A stretch of DNA of 64,000 nucleotides, taken from positions 47,748,633-47,812,632 of the forward strand of contig CM055106.1 in the NCBI GenBank assembly GCA_029204225.1, in the 5' to 3' direction. This DNA is from Diphasiastrum complanatum (Eukaryota; Streptophyta; Lycopodiopsida; Lycopodiales; Lycopodiaceae). Shown piece by piece: positions 34,169 through 45,977 of this stretch (position 1 is the first letter of the stretch; every line of letters begins with the position of its first letter). The translations under genes were made by a program, and so were the position numbers. The notes beneath the pieces were generated by a model. The model was not told the DNA's origin. It saw only the letters and a program-made list of their open reading frames with translations, and did not search any database.

Positions 34169-35802
34169 GAAGAAGGAAGATCCTAGTGCAGTTAAAGGAA
34201 TTTTTGTAGGATATGCATCCACTAAAAAAGCATACAAAGTATATCTTCCTTCTACTGACAAGAATGTTGTTAGTAGAGATGTGATCTTCCATGAAGATCA
34301 GAAGGTTAACTTGGATGATGCAAAGATCAAGGAGTCTCATGCAAGATCAATCATCAATCTTGATGCTGCTCAAGAGGTGGTGAGGCCGAGGCTTGAGGAG
34401 GAGCAAATTCAAGCTACCACACCAAGAAGATCTACACGAGCAAGATTTGAGCCAAGGAGGCTCACATATGATGAAGAAGCAAGGCGAGTGGAAGACAAAA
34501 CTTCCTATCATAATCTTTTCATATCAGATGAAGAGCCTAAAGATGTCCAAGAAGCTCTTCAATCCAAGATGTGGGTTGAAGCAATGAGTTTGAAGCCTTG
34601 ATGTCAAACAACACATGGGAGCTTGTGGAGCCACCAAACAACATGCATGTGATTGGATGTAAGTGGGTTTTCATAATCAAGTATAATCATAATGGATCTA
34701 TCAATAAGTATAAAGCAAGACTTTGTGCCAAAGGCTACTCACAAATCAAAGGTCTTGACTATGAAGATACCTTTGCACCAGTTGCAAAGATGGTAACAAT
34801 CCGATTACTTATATCTCTTGCATATTTTCACAATTGGAGTATGTTCCAGCTTGATGTTTCTAATGCATTTCTCAATGGTTACCTTGAGGAGGAGATTTAC
34901 ATGGAGCAACCACCAGGTTTTGGAAAAGAAGGTGATGAATCAAAAGTTTGTCTTTTGTTCAAAAGTCTCTATGGACTGAAACAAGCACCAAGGTCTTGGT
35001 ATGCAAGACTCAACTCCTATCTCATATCACTCGAATTTTGTCTAAGTGAATATGACCCTTCTCTGTATTATAAGTTTGTAGATAACTTTGTAATTATTCT
35101 TCTCATCTATGTAGATGATATCATTCTTTGTGGAAATAATGAGAAGCTAGTTGAAGAAACTAAGCATGCACTTGGTACTGAGTTCAAGATGTAGGACTTA
35201 GGAGTTCTTCACTAAATTCTAGGCCTTGAAATAGATTTTTTAAAAGTCATGCATTTATAAGCCAAAGTAGATATGCACTTTCCATGCTCAAGAAATTTCA
35301 GATGGAAAATTGTAAAGGCATAGATACACCTATGGAGCACACTATAAAAGTTCCTATGAAAGATGATGAAAAATCCTTTGAGGACATCACTCTTTATAGG
35401 AGTCTTATTGGCTCACTTATTTGGTTAATAGTGACTAGGCCTGATTTAAGCTTTTGTGTTCATAAGCTAAGTCAACACATGCAGGATCCAAAGTTATATC
35501 ACTGGAAGTTGGCTAAAATAATCTTGAGGTATATATCTTCTACCTTAGACTATGAATTATTCTAAAAGGGAGAAGATCTGGCTTTGATTGCTTTTTCAGA
35601 TTCAGAGTTTGCAGGAGACAGGCTGGATAGAAAATTCACAAGTGCTTACACTATATTTCTTGGAGGGAACAAGTTGGTTTTTTGGCTATCAAAGAAACAG
35701 ATAACTATCTCCTTGTCATGCTGTGAAGCTGAGTACAAATCCTTACAACCACAACAAAGGAGATTTTATGGCCCAAAGGCTACTATTGAAGCTCATTGGT
35801 AA
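34146..35802 (+). pseudogene. Copia linker, reverse transcriptase and partial RNase H
   Basis: The linker (34146-34600) ends with DVQEALQSKMWVEAM. RT from 34598 has NTWELVEPPNNMHVIGCKWV, FQLDVSNAFLNGYLEEEIYM, YGLKQAPRSWYARL and an intact YVDD in LLIYVDDIILCGN. Stops lie at 35192, 35212 and 35563. RNase H starts with SDSEFAGDRLDRKFTSAYT and breaks off near 35795 after CEAEYKSL. Frameshifts lie at about 34597 and 35240. Confidence 0.88.
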
Positions 35803-36130
35803 CATTCATCTTGATAATGTGTAAAGCCCTTTTGGCCCTCTTATCATACCTCATCAACAATATCCAAAGCATCATTCATCTCAAGAAGTGATTCCATCAC
35901 TTTCCATAACTAATAGGTAATTGAGGTAAGCCTATCATTGGCTTCCAACATGACTCCGCTTGATGTAGTCATGTAGCAATGACCCGATCTTCTTTTTCAA
36001 CATGTTTCAATGCACAAAGCACTCCTTTGATCAACAACAAATGTTTTCAAAAGAAATCACAAAGATTTGAAACTATCTCAAAAATTCTCTTCTAACACTT
36101 ATACCATTAGAGAAAATTATGCCTTGAAAG
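35803..36130 (-). pseudogene. Copia gag scrap, inverted
   Basis: On the - strand at about 35985-35835 the sequence reads RLTSINYLLWK, then ESLLEMNDALDIVDE. This resembles the gag start RLSTSNYSIWKVRMESVLIL of the element at 57 kb. It is frameshifted and surrounded by unassigned bases. Confidence 0.5.
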
Positions 36131-36698
36131 GGCCCTATAAAGATTGCCACGTAGGATGAAATTTTTTTGACAATGTAAAATACTAGAATAAAATCTATTT
36201 TTGCCCGCAGTCATGTACACATAGTCTTCAATGGTTAGCTATTATGTGCATTGTGTAGACCACTGGACTGAAAGTGTCAGTGTAATCTATTCCGTAAACT
36301 TGCTCATATCCTTTAACCACTAAATGAGCATTCCATTTGGATATTGATTTATTTGGCTTAAAAATTTAGCTTGAAGATCCACTTAGTATCAATTGGTTTT
36401 ATACATGCAAGAGGATTAACAAGACTCTAGGTCGTGTTCTTCATTAAAGAATGGTACTCAACATCCATAGCAGCATTTCATTTGTCTGCATCAGACAATG
36501 ATAGTGCTTCTGCAATAGTGGCAGGCTCATCATGACTGATGAATGCCTGAGAAACCTCATGTTTAATTGTCCTAATTTTTGATGCCATACATGAGCATCA
36601 GAATTACTTGTAGAAGTAGTAAGTGCATATTCATGACTGAAGATATATAAATTTCTTTCTATGTGTGCAGAGAGGACTTCATTACAATTTTGATCCAA
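36131..36698 (-). pseudogene. Copia integrase-border and RT-start scraps, inverted
   Basis: The - strand ORF 36698-36444 has HVWHQKLGQLNMRFLRH, a pre-integrase motif. It runs straight into NEMLLWMLSTIL, out of frame with an RT start: a - strand frame at 36480-36240 reads WNAAMDVEYHSLMKN and PIDTKWIFKLNF. This joins two parts of pol that are normally more than a kilobase apart. It lies between the two direct copies of the + strand copia. Confidence 0.6.
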
Positions 36699-38735
36699 AA
36701 TGGACTATCTTTGTAATAGGCTTCCTAATCTTGCAATAGGAGAAAAAACACCATTTGAGATGTTGTATAAGAAAAATCCTAAGGTAGATCATCTTAGGAT
36801 CTTTGGTTGTGTATGCTTTGTGCATGTACCTTTAGAGACTAGGAAGAAGGAAGATCCTAGTGTCGTTAAATGAATTTTTGTAGGATATGCATCTACTAAA
36901 AAAACATACAAAGTATATCTTCCCTCTACTGACAAGAATGTTGTTAGTAGAGATGTTATCTTCCATGAAGATCAGAAGTTTAACTTGGATGGTACACGGA
37001 TCAAGGAGTCTCATGCAAGATCTACAATCATCAATCTTGATGCTACTCAAGAAGTGGTGAGGCCGAGGCTTGAGGAGGAGCAACTTCAAGCACCACACCA
37101 AGAAGATCTACAAGAGAAAGATTTGGGCCAAGGAGGCTCACATATGATGCTAAAGGAAGGCAAGTGGAAGGTGAAACTTCCTATCATGCACTTTTCATAT
37201 CAGATGAAGAGCCTAAGGATGTCCAAGAAGCACTTCAATCTGAGAAGTGAGTTGAAGCAATGACCCAAGAGTTTGAAGCCTTGAGGTCAAACAACATGTG
37301 GGAGCTTGTGGAGCCACCAAACAACATGCATGTGGTTGGATGTAAGTGGGTTTTCAGAATCAAGTATAATCATGATGGATCTATCAACAAACATAAAGCA
37401 AGACTTTGTGCCAAAGGTTGACTATGAAGACACCTTTGCACAAGTTGCAAAAATGGTAACAATCAGAATACTCATATCTCTTACATGTTTTCACAATTGA
37501 AAAATGTTCCAACTTTATGTTTCTAATGCCTTTCTCAATGGTTATCTTGAGGAGGAGATTTATATGGAGCAGCCTCCTGGTTTTGTGAAAGAAGGTGAGG
37601 AATCAAAAGTTTGTCTTTTGTTCAAAAGTCTCTATGGACTGAAACAAGCACCAAGGTCTTGGTATGCAAGGCTCAACTCCTATCTCATATCACTCGGATT
37701 TTGTCTTAGTGAATATAACCCCTCTTTGTATATTAAGTGTGTAGATAACTTTGTAGTTATTCTTCTCATCTATGTTGATGATATCATTCTTTGTGGAAAT
37801 AATGAGAAGCTAGTTGAAGAAACTAAGCATGCACTTGGTAGTGAGTTTAAGATGCAGGACTTAGGAGTTCTTCACTATATTTTAGGCCTTGAAATAGATT
37901 TTTGGAAAGGTCAAGCCTTTATAAGTCAAAGTAGATATGCACTTTCCATGCTCAAGAAATTCCAAATGGAAAACTGTAAAGGCATAGATACACCTATGGA
38001 GCACATTGTAAAAGTTTCTATGAAAGATGATGAAAAATCCTTTGTGGACATCACTCTTTATAGGAGTCTTATTGGCTCACTTATATGGTTAACAGTGACT
38101 AGACCTGATCTAAGATTTGTGTGCATAAGCTAAGTCAACACATGCAGGATCCAAAGTTATATCATTGGAAGTTGGCTAGAGGAATCTTGAGGTATATATC
38201 TTCTACCTTGGATTATGAATTATTTTACAAAGGAGAAGATCTGACTTTAATTGCTTTTTCAAATTCAAATTTTGCAAGAGACAGGTTGGATAGAAAATCC
38301 ACAAGTGCTTACATGATTTTTCTAGGAGGAAATCTAGTTTCTTGGCTATCAAAGAAACAAGCAACTATATCCTTATCATCCTATGAAGCTGAGTACAAAT
38401 CTCTTACAACCATAACAAAGGAGGTTTTATGGATTAAAAGGCTACTTTTGGAGCTAAAGTGTTATGCAGATGAAGATCTTCCAATTATTAAGAATGACAA
38501 CATTTTAGCTCAAGCTCTTGCAAATAGCCCAGTTTTCCATGCAAGGAGCAAACACATTGAAGTAGCTCATCATTTTGTAAGAGAAAAAGTCATTGGGAGA
38601 GAGATCTCACTGGAGCATATTGATTCTACAAATTGTGTTGCAGATCTTCTCACCAAGTTACTACTTAAGAATGTCTTTATAAATATGAGGTCTAATCTTG
38701 GCCCAATTTCGAAGTCTATGTTGATAGGAACATAA
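36699..38735 (+). pseudogene. Copia integrase end, RT and RNase H
   Basis: Integrase tail: PFEMLYKKNPKVDHLRIFGC. RT: FLNGYLEEEIYMEQPPGFVK and YVDD in LIYVDDIILCGNNEK (37504-38133). RNase H: YEAEYKSLTTITKEVLWIKR, FHARSKHIEVAHHFVREKV and a terminal ADLLTKLL, ending with a stop at 38733. Stops and shifts lie near 36870, 37250, 37420, 37500 and 38115. The YVDD and RNase H regions are intact in sequence but not in one frame. Confidence 0.88.
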
Positions 38736-38748
38736 ATTTCAAGGATAA

Positions 38749-39240
38749 AGATTATTAAAATATTATCTTTCTATCTCGAGTTTGGGGCCATGTCCATGGT
38801 TATTTCCACTATATTTCATGTTGTACATAAAAGGTATGTGAATTGGACACATAACCTTCTAGTATAGGTCGGATTTGAGTTAGGTAGATTCAATTTTGAT
38901 GACATGCAGAAGTTTAGATAGCATGCAATGTCATACTGTATGCATCCAAGCCACATGCAATCAGTGCATGCAACATGCAAAGTGGTTTCTATGATCTACA
39001 CATGTCTAGCAATTTTATGAGTTGACATGCAGGACATGCAACATCCATGCATGTAGTTACACATGTGGATCTCTAGTAGGTGAATTAGTTCAGTTAAGTG
39101 GACTTTCCATGCAACTCCACTATAGGAATTTGAGTCTCTCTCATGTATGGAAAGCTTGCCATGTTTTGACATATTATGAATAATGAGATTTTGGTAATTT
39201 GCACTCATTCTGTCTCTACCTGAGCTCTCTATCATTGATT
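38749..39240 (+). repeat. Copia 3' LTR (copy 2)
   Basis: Matches 32472-32945 and continues a little further (to about 39268, tatccca). It directly follows the pol stop codon. It keeps the CATGCA-rich middle. Confidence 0.75.
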
Positions 39241-39289
39241 TTCTCTCTCTACCCGAGAGTAGGTTGTTTATCCCATACTGAGCACTTAG

Positions 39290-40387
39290 TGTTCACGGAT
39301 TTCTTGAATCTGTGAACACGGTTTGCTTCTTCTTATACTTCTGTAGTTACAGTTCTTTATGGTACTTCTTCTTATTAGAACAGTTACAAGCAGAAGCGTT
39401 ACTCAGTTTTCAGCATGTATTTCCCAGTCTATCAATGGGAGACATGGTTTCGATACTCAGCTACATGCATAACCAGCCATGTAACCATCTATAGCTCAAG
39501 AAGATCAACGTTTTAGAACAGGGAGCAATCTTACCATTATCTACTAAATCCAAAACAATCAAAGAACAAGATTAACTACTGGAACAAGAAACAAGATTCA
39601 AGAAACAAGAAACAAGATTCCTAGTAGCATTTTAATAATCTAAGAATCAAGAAACACTCATTACTTGATGCTTAGATTACTCAAGAACAATCAAGAACTA
39701 GGTTGCAAGGGAGTATGCAAGATCTATACCACAAACCAGCCTATCTAGTTTACTTGAATGCTGATTACTACCTCATTTCACAAACAAGAACTGAATCCTA
39801 ATCCACAACTAAGCAAGAAACAAGAAACAAGAACCTAGTTAATCCACAATGCAAAAGGAATCAAGCATGCTCATAGAAATTTCACTCAAGAACATTGCCA
39901 TGAACAAGGAGCTTAGCTATCATCAAGAAGTCGTGGAGGATCCTCTTATTAGCTCAAGAGAACTTGACAATACATTCAAAAAGCTCCCTCACAAGAGAGG
40001 GGGGGCCCTAAATAAGCAAGAAGGCTGACCATGTAGAGCCCAAGTGGCAATTCCACCAAATTAGAAATTACATGTGGAATTTGACCTTCCACTAAAGGTC
40101 ACCATCAAAAGGTGGCTCACTCTTACTAATTTAAGGGGGGTCTACATTTATTTACAATGCCTAGGAAATATTACTAGCTCCTACATGGTCATTTATTCTT
40201 TGGGATACACCATGTAGGCTCACATAGATAACTCACTGTCTTCCTAGCTAGTAATTCCTCGGCTCTCATGCTCGGCTCTCAGCTTCTTCTGCTCTCCTCC
40301 TTCTAAGACCTCCTCCGTCATGGGTGAGAGATAACTTGTGTCTTTAGCTTGGCTCGGCATCTGAAGATTCTTTACAATCTGCTAACA
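39290..40387 (-). repeat. 3' LTR (copy C) of the large gypsy
   Basis: Same family as 9744-10806, with TGTTCAC and CTAACA ends on the + strand. It lies downstream (- strand) of a 3' extra ORF, as in copy A. The bases outside its end are cttag. The matching 5' LTR was not found in the window. Confidence 0.85.
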
Positions 40388-40429
40388 TTATCCACCCCTA
40401 ATCTGTTGTAGGACCCACTACAACACTGG

Positions 40430-41668
40430 TGATGTCTTCCGCTTGGCACTTGGAAAAGTGTGAATCTTTGTTCGCTTCCGTAAAACCAGGTGTTTATTAT
40501 CCGCAAAATTTATTCGTCAAAATTGGAGGTCTCTCAATTGGCCGCTACATACCAGCCCTCTTGAGCACTTCTTGTGAATCCTGCTCGTCTCGTCGTCGTG
40601 CCGTCTGCATTCGCTCGCTCATCTTTCGACCCAAGGCTTCAAAAACTTGGAAGCGGAGCTTACTTTTGAGATTGAGGGGCCCCAGATATTCTCTTATCTT
40701 TTCTAGAAAGCCCATTTTCTGCCAGTCTTCCACCATGGTCACATAGCGTGACGACATGAAGGCCGCTCTGTAGTATAGCTTGGCCATCATTTCATGGTCT
40801 TCTTCTGACTGGAGGGCAACATTTGGGTTGATTTCAATGGACTCCAGGCCTCGATCCCAGTGACAATTTTGTTGCATCAGAAAGGCCATGGATCTGCAAT
40901 ACTCAGCACTTTTCTGCATGCAAAGATCGGCACTTGATTTTATTTATTCCCAAAGTCAAGTAGCTATAGTCTCAGATCATTCAAGGAGGTTCTCTCTAAA
41001 ATTCCCGGAATGACTGGCCAGTTTACTAACTCTACTCGGGGCTTTTCCACCGGCCATGGGTTTCTGCATTTGAGTGGCATGTAGAAAGAATCCACTCGCT
41101 TCCATGTCGGTGCCTTCAAATACTCTTGAAGCCGCATGCTATCTTTCAGGACTTTAGTCTGCCATTCTAGCTGCGGTTGTAGCGTGGCAATGATCTCGGC
41201 CCTGGTGGAGTATTGGCTTTGATCAATGTCTTCTTTGCCTCTCTTCAAGTTGGGAGGGTATTTCCTCTCAAATTTCTTTGACTCCCTTGTGTCGTCCAGT
41301 TTGCCTTTGGGCCTAGTAGGGGAAGTTGTTGGGATGGCCTTTGCTAGATAATCATCTAGGGCCTTGGTGCCCGTATCTTTCTCTTTAGTTCGCTCGCTCA
41401 TCGATGGCTCAGCTGCATCCGTGTCTGGCCTGGGCAAGAACCTTCTCATTTCTGGTTGGTTTGCCAAGAAGTCATCATCACCCCCCATGTCGGTGTTAAT
41501 TTCTGGAAGGTCGGGGATGGAATGATCTGGGGAGAGGGGTGCGGGGGTGATACTTTTAGGAGGAGGCGGGATCAACAAGTTATACGCAACATCGAGGGAG
41601 TGGAGTTGTTGGAAGAACTCGTCCTGTTGGGATTTGTAAGTGTCAGCTAGACCTTTTGATGGGCCCAT
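40430..41668 (-). pseudogene. 3' extra ORF, C-terminal region (second copy)
   Basis: The open pieces 41668-40964 and 40919-40545 parallel 12022-10850. They read LPEINTDMGGDDDFLANQPE, LKAPTWKRVDSFYMPLKCRN, ELVNWPVIPGILERTS, then INPNVALQSEEDHEMMAKLY and SSRYVTMVEDWQKMGFLEKI. The last piece is open here but broken in the 11 kb copy. A stop or shift at about 40920-40965 separates the two. The function is unknown. Confidence 0.55.
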
Positions 41669-41778
41669 TATTTTGCTAGGAGGTGATGAAGAGAGAGGAG
41701 ATGGAAGAATTGGGTAAGTTGGAATGAATGTTTCAGAAAAATTAAATGCAGAGTAGAAGGGTTAAAGGTGGGAGGGGG

Positions 41779-42720
41779 TCAAAGAAAAATCATGGAAGCA
41801 GCACCGGCTCTCTGGCCACTCGATTCCGAGCTACCGTCTGAAGGGTGGGTTTGTCCACCTTGATTTTCTGCACCGTCATTCTCATCATCATCCCGCGGCT
41901 TCGTTGATTGAGCGCCTACTTGGGCCTTGCACGTCGTGTCCCATACCGCGGCTTCGTTGATTGAGCGCCTACTTGGGCCTTGCACGTCGTGTCCCATAAT
42001 TGGCTCACCTTGTCCAAGACTTGTTGTAGGCCCTTCGTGGTGTCTTCTAGTTGCTTATGGGACTCAAGGATGATCTTCTCTTGCTTGGCCACAATGTTTT
42101 CAAAATTGTGCTTTTCAGCTTCCCGTTCCTAGATTAGCCTTACATATTTTTCCATCCGGATGGTTGAGGCCTGTGGGCCTGGAATTGAATGTCCTCGGGC
42201 TTGGCTAGAGGTGCGACGACTGTCATTGCACTCGATGATCCGTATCGTACTTGGTCGATTTGGACCACATTTGGTGCTTCAGTTGTTGCTGGACCTCTTC
42301 CAGAGTGGACTTCTGCCTGGCCATCACGGATTTGGTTTCCACGGTTTCTTTCTCTTTCTCTTTGACCAGCTTTTGATATTGCACAATCTCTTGGTCTTGA
42401 TGCTGGACTCTGCTCTCGTGCAATTGGTGCTGGCTCACCAACCAATGCATGTGGTAGCTTGTTTTGGATAGGCCAATCATCAAGCGCTTGGCTGCTTTAG
42501 TGAGCTTTTCAGGGTTACTGAGGGTTGGGTACTGATCTGGAGTGTGAGATGGTGAGGCTAAACCAAAAAATAAACGTGGTGTTAGAGCTGAAGATGGAGG
42601 TGGAGGTGGAGGGAGTGAAGGGATGATGTTAGTGACTGCTGTTGTGGTGGTGGTTAGTGGAGGGGTTTGACTTCTTCCTGGCTGCGTCCCCTTTTTTGGC
42701 TCGTCGTCGCTTATTTCCAT
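41779..42720 (-). pseudogene. 3' extra ORF, coiled-coil region (second copy)
   Basis: The frame 42720-42223 gives the end of the Pro/Thr-rich linker and a coiled coil (HQLHESRVQHQDQEIVQYQK, LVKEKEKETVETKS). Other frames continue to about 41779 with the Ser/Asp tail. It aligns piece by piece with 12960-12260. A 53-bp tandem duplication at 41893-41998 breaks the frame. Confidence 0.55.
41893..41998. repeat. 53-bp tandem duplication
   Basis: Copies at 41893-41945 and 41946-41998 (ccgcggcttcgttgattgag...) are essentially identical. The copy at 12.35 kb has the unit once. Confidence 0.9.
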
Positions 42721-43402
42721 CAGGTCCTCAACATCAAAATATTGTGACGTGTCTAGTGTGTGGACTTGCTTGGCCTGTGGTTGCTGAGCCGCTATAATAC
42801 CCCCCCAAAAATTTGTGCCAGTGGTGATGTCGGTGGCGTTGGCATAGTAATCAGTGTGGGTGGGGTGGTGGCTTCATCTACTTGACCTATGGCTTGAGTT
42901 ACTGCCGTATCAGGTGGTTGTGTAGATGTAGTTGCTCCATCACCCCCGCCGATGACATGTGAGGGTGACGAGTGTTGTTGTGATGCTGTGGATGAGCTGC
43001 CAGCATCTAAGGTGGAACCATCTGAAATTGATCCCACCGGTGATGTGCTCTTAGCTTGAACTTCTCTTGCCTCCGTTGTTGCCGTGTGCCCTGCAACTAA
43101 GCCTTTGAGGTATCTGCCTGTTGAGCTCCAGAAGTTGCAGCTGTTTGTGGATCCTATGGTGGGCTTCTTGGCTTCTACACCAGAGGGAGGATACTGGTGT
43201 TGACTCGTTTAGTCTAGGATCTCGATGGTGAAGTGTTCCTTATACGCTTGGACTTCTTGTGTTCAATGGAAATTTTCCATGCCTTGTCCACAAGCTACAG
43301 TTGTTGTTGAAGCTTTGGCCCATTCTGTACTTGGTGAAGAGTGATATTTGTCATCAAATATCCCAATACTGTGATGGGCTGCTTGTTGTTAATGCACTCA
43401 TG
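42721..43402 (-). pseudogene. 3' extra ORF, linker and truncated globular end (second copy)
   Basis: The linker (43037-42792) has SSTASQQHSSPSHVIGGGDG. Above it are KRVNTSILPLV and, at about 43400-43330, the end of the globular domain (TVLGYLMTNITLHQVQNGPK in one frame). The rest of that domain is missing because RT sequence begins at about 43403. Confidence 0.6.
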
Positions 43403-43837
43403 ATGTCGTCCTTTGATATTATATGCCCGAGGACAACCCCATGGGTGATCCATATTTGGCATTTATCAGGGTTTAGTGTGATGTCAAACCTACGACAGTG
43501 AATGAAGATTTTCTCTAGGGTGTCAAGGTGCGTAGCTGCTGAAGAATGTACACCTAGATCGTCAAGATAAATCTCCACAATCCGATGTGACAGATCTTGA
43601 AAGGCCAGTTGCATGACCCGTTGGAAAGTTGAGGGGGCGTTCCATAAGCCAAAAGGCATAATGTTATAAGCGTAAACCCCATTCTCTATGGCAAATGCTA
43701 TTTTATGTTTATCTTCAGGGGCTATTTGAACAAGAAAATAACCGCTGAATCCATCCAAGAAGCTGAAAGGTTCAGCTCCTGCCATTTCCTCTCCAGGCTT
43801 AGCATTGTCTTCTAGAGGAATCTGATGTACTACTATT
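43403..43837 (-). pseudogene. Ty3/gypsy reverse transcriptase, truncated
   Basis: Reads FSFLDGFSGYFLVQIAPEDK, IMPFGLWNAPSTFQRVMQL, the active site IYLDDLGVHS and LNPDKCQIWITHGVVLGHII. The N-terminal fingers and everything after the palm (thumb, RNase H, integrase) are missing. The cut at 43403 joins directly to the extra ORF. Confidence 0.85.
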
Positions 43838-44537
43838 TCAGGTGGGATTCCTTGTATAATTCAATGCAAATACATTCCTGTACTTGAGGAGTAATGTTTC
43901 TAGGTCAGAAAGTTGGGTTGATGACAAATGTGCACCAACATGAACCATTCGATCTATCTCCTCGTCAGGATCTTTAAGGTTTAATGGAGTTGTTTTAGCA
44001 GGTCCTTTAAAGGAGTCGGAACTTGGTGTAGGTTCCCGATGTGGCTGTGGTAACTGGATAACAACGTCATCTAGTGTAAAATCTTTGAACTTCTGTGGAA
44101 GATCAAAATGTGGGCCCACAAAATTTTCTAGGACTTTGGGAATCATCTGAGTTGATTCACTACCGGACGTGGAAGTTTGGTCTGATTGTTTGATTTCTGT
44201 CTCCTTAGACAAGGGCTTTATCGGCTGTTTAAGCTTCGCATGCATCTGTTTTTGACGCTCGGTTAATTGTGTATCAATGATTTTATTTTTTTGTAATTGA
44301 GGCTTTTGTGGTTTTTGAGTGGGCGGTGTTGTTACCTCACTTATTATATCGTCATTGAGTGTATCCCAGACTTCGTTTGGATACACATCCCATGTATAAA
44401 CTTTGGATTTGGGCCTGTATGCTTGTGTGTTAGGTATTTTGGACGTCAGTTGGACATGAGCCAACGGTCCTGGAGTCTTGATCTCCTTAGGAATTGATTT
44501 TGGTGGATGAGGTTGGACGTCTAGATAGAGGAGTACA
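43838..44537 (-). pseudogene. Gypsy protease-RT linker
   Basis: The open frame 44464-43838 (208 aa) is charged and Gln/Lys/Pro-rich, with PTQKPQKPQLQKNKI, FTLDDVVIQLPQPHREP and LNLKDPDEEIDRMVHVGAHL. It ends LLLKYRNVFALNYTRNP, the typical entry into gypsy RT. A parallel segment in the nested element reads NLAEPGEEERIVHVGEQL. Confidence 0.7.
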
Positions 44538-44914
44538 CATTAGAGGAGTTTTGAGCTCCAAAAACACCCTTTAAGAATTCGTGCAAGATGTATTTTATAT
44601 TATTAAAATATTATAACACTAATACTTTTGACTTGCCATAACTTTTTAATCATAGCTCAAAATATGTCATCTAAAATATCATTGGAAAGCCCTTCTTGAG
44701 CGCTTTCCAATGCACCAAACTTCACTAAATTTGGACTTACCATTAAAAAGTTATGCCATTTTTAGTGTGGAATCAAAATGTGGACTCAAAAAGTTACGTC
44801 ACTTAGATTTCAAATTTGAGTGTTTTGATTGGTCCATGTGTAAGAAAAAATTGAGAAAAAATATCAAAAGAATCTTTAGAAAGGGTCTTTTTTGGATTTA
44901 GAACTCCTCTAATG
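44538..44914. mobile_element. Small inverted-repeat element (MITE), copy 1
   Basis: It is bounded by CATTAGAGGAGTT and AACTCCTCTAATG, with imperfect inverted ends extending to about 35 bases (through the cc-aaaaa-accctt region). It is non-coding and 371 bases long between the TA dinucleotides. It interrupts the host gypsy linker. A second copy of the same length is at 59428-59804. Confidence 0.85.
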
Positions 44915-45184
44915 TGTTCATCCGTCATGTCTACGTCATCTATGGAAAGAATACCTTCTTCCGAAATATGGGCGGTAGGGATGCTAGGTTCTCCTGGGCA
45001 CCAAGCTATAGGAATCGGGTCAATCATCATAAGTGGGATGATGGGTGTATCAATGTCTGTAGAAGATGGGATAATATCCACATCTTCTGCAGCGGTTTCG
45101 ATACGACATCGATTGGAATCCACACAGTCCACAGTGGCTAGTGCATGACTCCAATTGATTATGTCCGTGGATCGTGTATAGTGG
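44915..45184 (-). pseudogene. Host gypsy protease-linker continuation
   Basis: Continues the reading of 52656-52980 once the nested element and one target copy are taken out: TRSTDIINWSHALATVDC, then TPIIPLMMIDPIPIAWCPG and EEGILSIDDVDMTDEH. It ends at the small inverted-repeat element. Confidence 0.75.
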
Positions 45185-45977
45185 TGTACTATCGTGGATC
45201 TTTTGTAGTATAACCCTTCCACCTGTCAACAAAGGTAAGATCACTAGATAGGTGCCTAACTATGCATAGATGCTACTTTTAGTTAATTTCCTACTTTCTC
45301 CCTTAACTCTACTCACCACTATACTACTCCTCTTTAACTCTACTCCTCTACACTAACATTCATCATAGTTTTGGTTGAAGGGAAGGGATTGAGAAGAAGA
45401 GGTTGAGAAGAGAAGAGAAAGAGAGAAAAAGAGAGTGAGGGTGGAGGTTAGCTCAAATGCTCCTTATGCTTGCTAATGAAAAAAACATTCCCTATGGCAA
45501 ACAATAAAACATGGAAATAGGAAGCAATAGAAAACACAACCAAGAGCAATATCAAGTAGTGAATAGCAAATGAGGATGCTTCTCTTCCAAAAATGATAGA
45601 GTTTCCTCCTTCTCATTAAGCATGGAAATAGTGTACAAATGGTGCCTTTTTATGAAATGGGGAAGGCCCTTGCCCCTCAATCTTATTGGCTAATATTCAC
45701 AATGATCCTAACCATTCATCTTGGACCCAACTTGATCCAAGGGTCCACAAAAAATACATTAGAAATCACAAGATTCATGTGAGTCCCAATTTGGACCCAA
45801 CTCTAAAAAGTGACCTCTAAGTTTAAAAAATGACATTAGGTCTCTGTTTATTTTATTTACAACTTCAATTGCCTGCTCATTGGGCCATGGACTTATACAT
45901 GCAGGATGCCATGCCCTCGCAACACATTTTATTGGAGGATTTTATTTATTTACACTTTGTTGGGAATACCCCCAACA
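45185..45977 (-). repeat. 3' LTR of the nested gypsy
   Basis: 793 bases, closely similar to 51836-52655. It begins TGTTGGGGGTATTCCCAACA on the - strand. Confidence 0.9.

Larger units (their letters stand above)
32472..35802 (+). mobile_element. Ty1/copia element, copy 1 (gag deleted, 3' end missing)
   Basis: An LTR (32472-32945) runs almost directly into protease, integrase, RT and RNase H. Gag and the primer binding site are gone. The 3' end breaks off in RNase H near 35795. It is the same family as 36698-39240. Confidence 0.8.
36699..39240 (+). mobile_element. Ty1/copia element, copy 2 (5'-truncated)
   Basis: It starts inside the integrase, at the point corresponding to about 34046 in copy 1. 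It runs through RT and a complete RNase H to a 3' LTR (38749-39240). High similarity to copy 1 over about 1.7 kb makes a long direct repeat. Confidence 0.8.

Noticed and set aside
44803..44910. Coding extension of the host gypsy ORF through the inverted-repeat element
   Set aside because: The open frame is accidental read-through into the non-coding element. The same sequence sits in an unrelated place at 59.7 kb.
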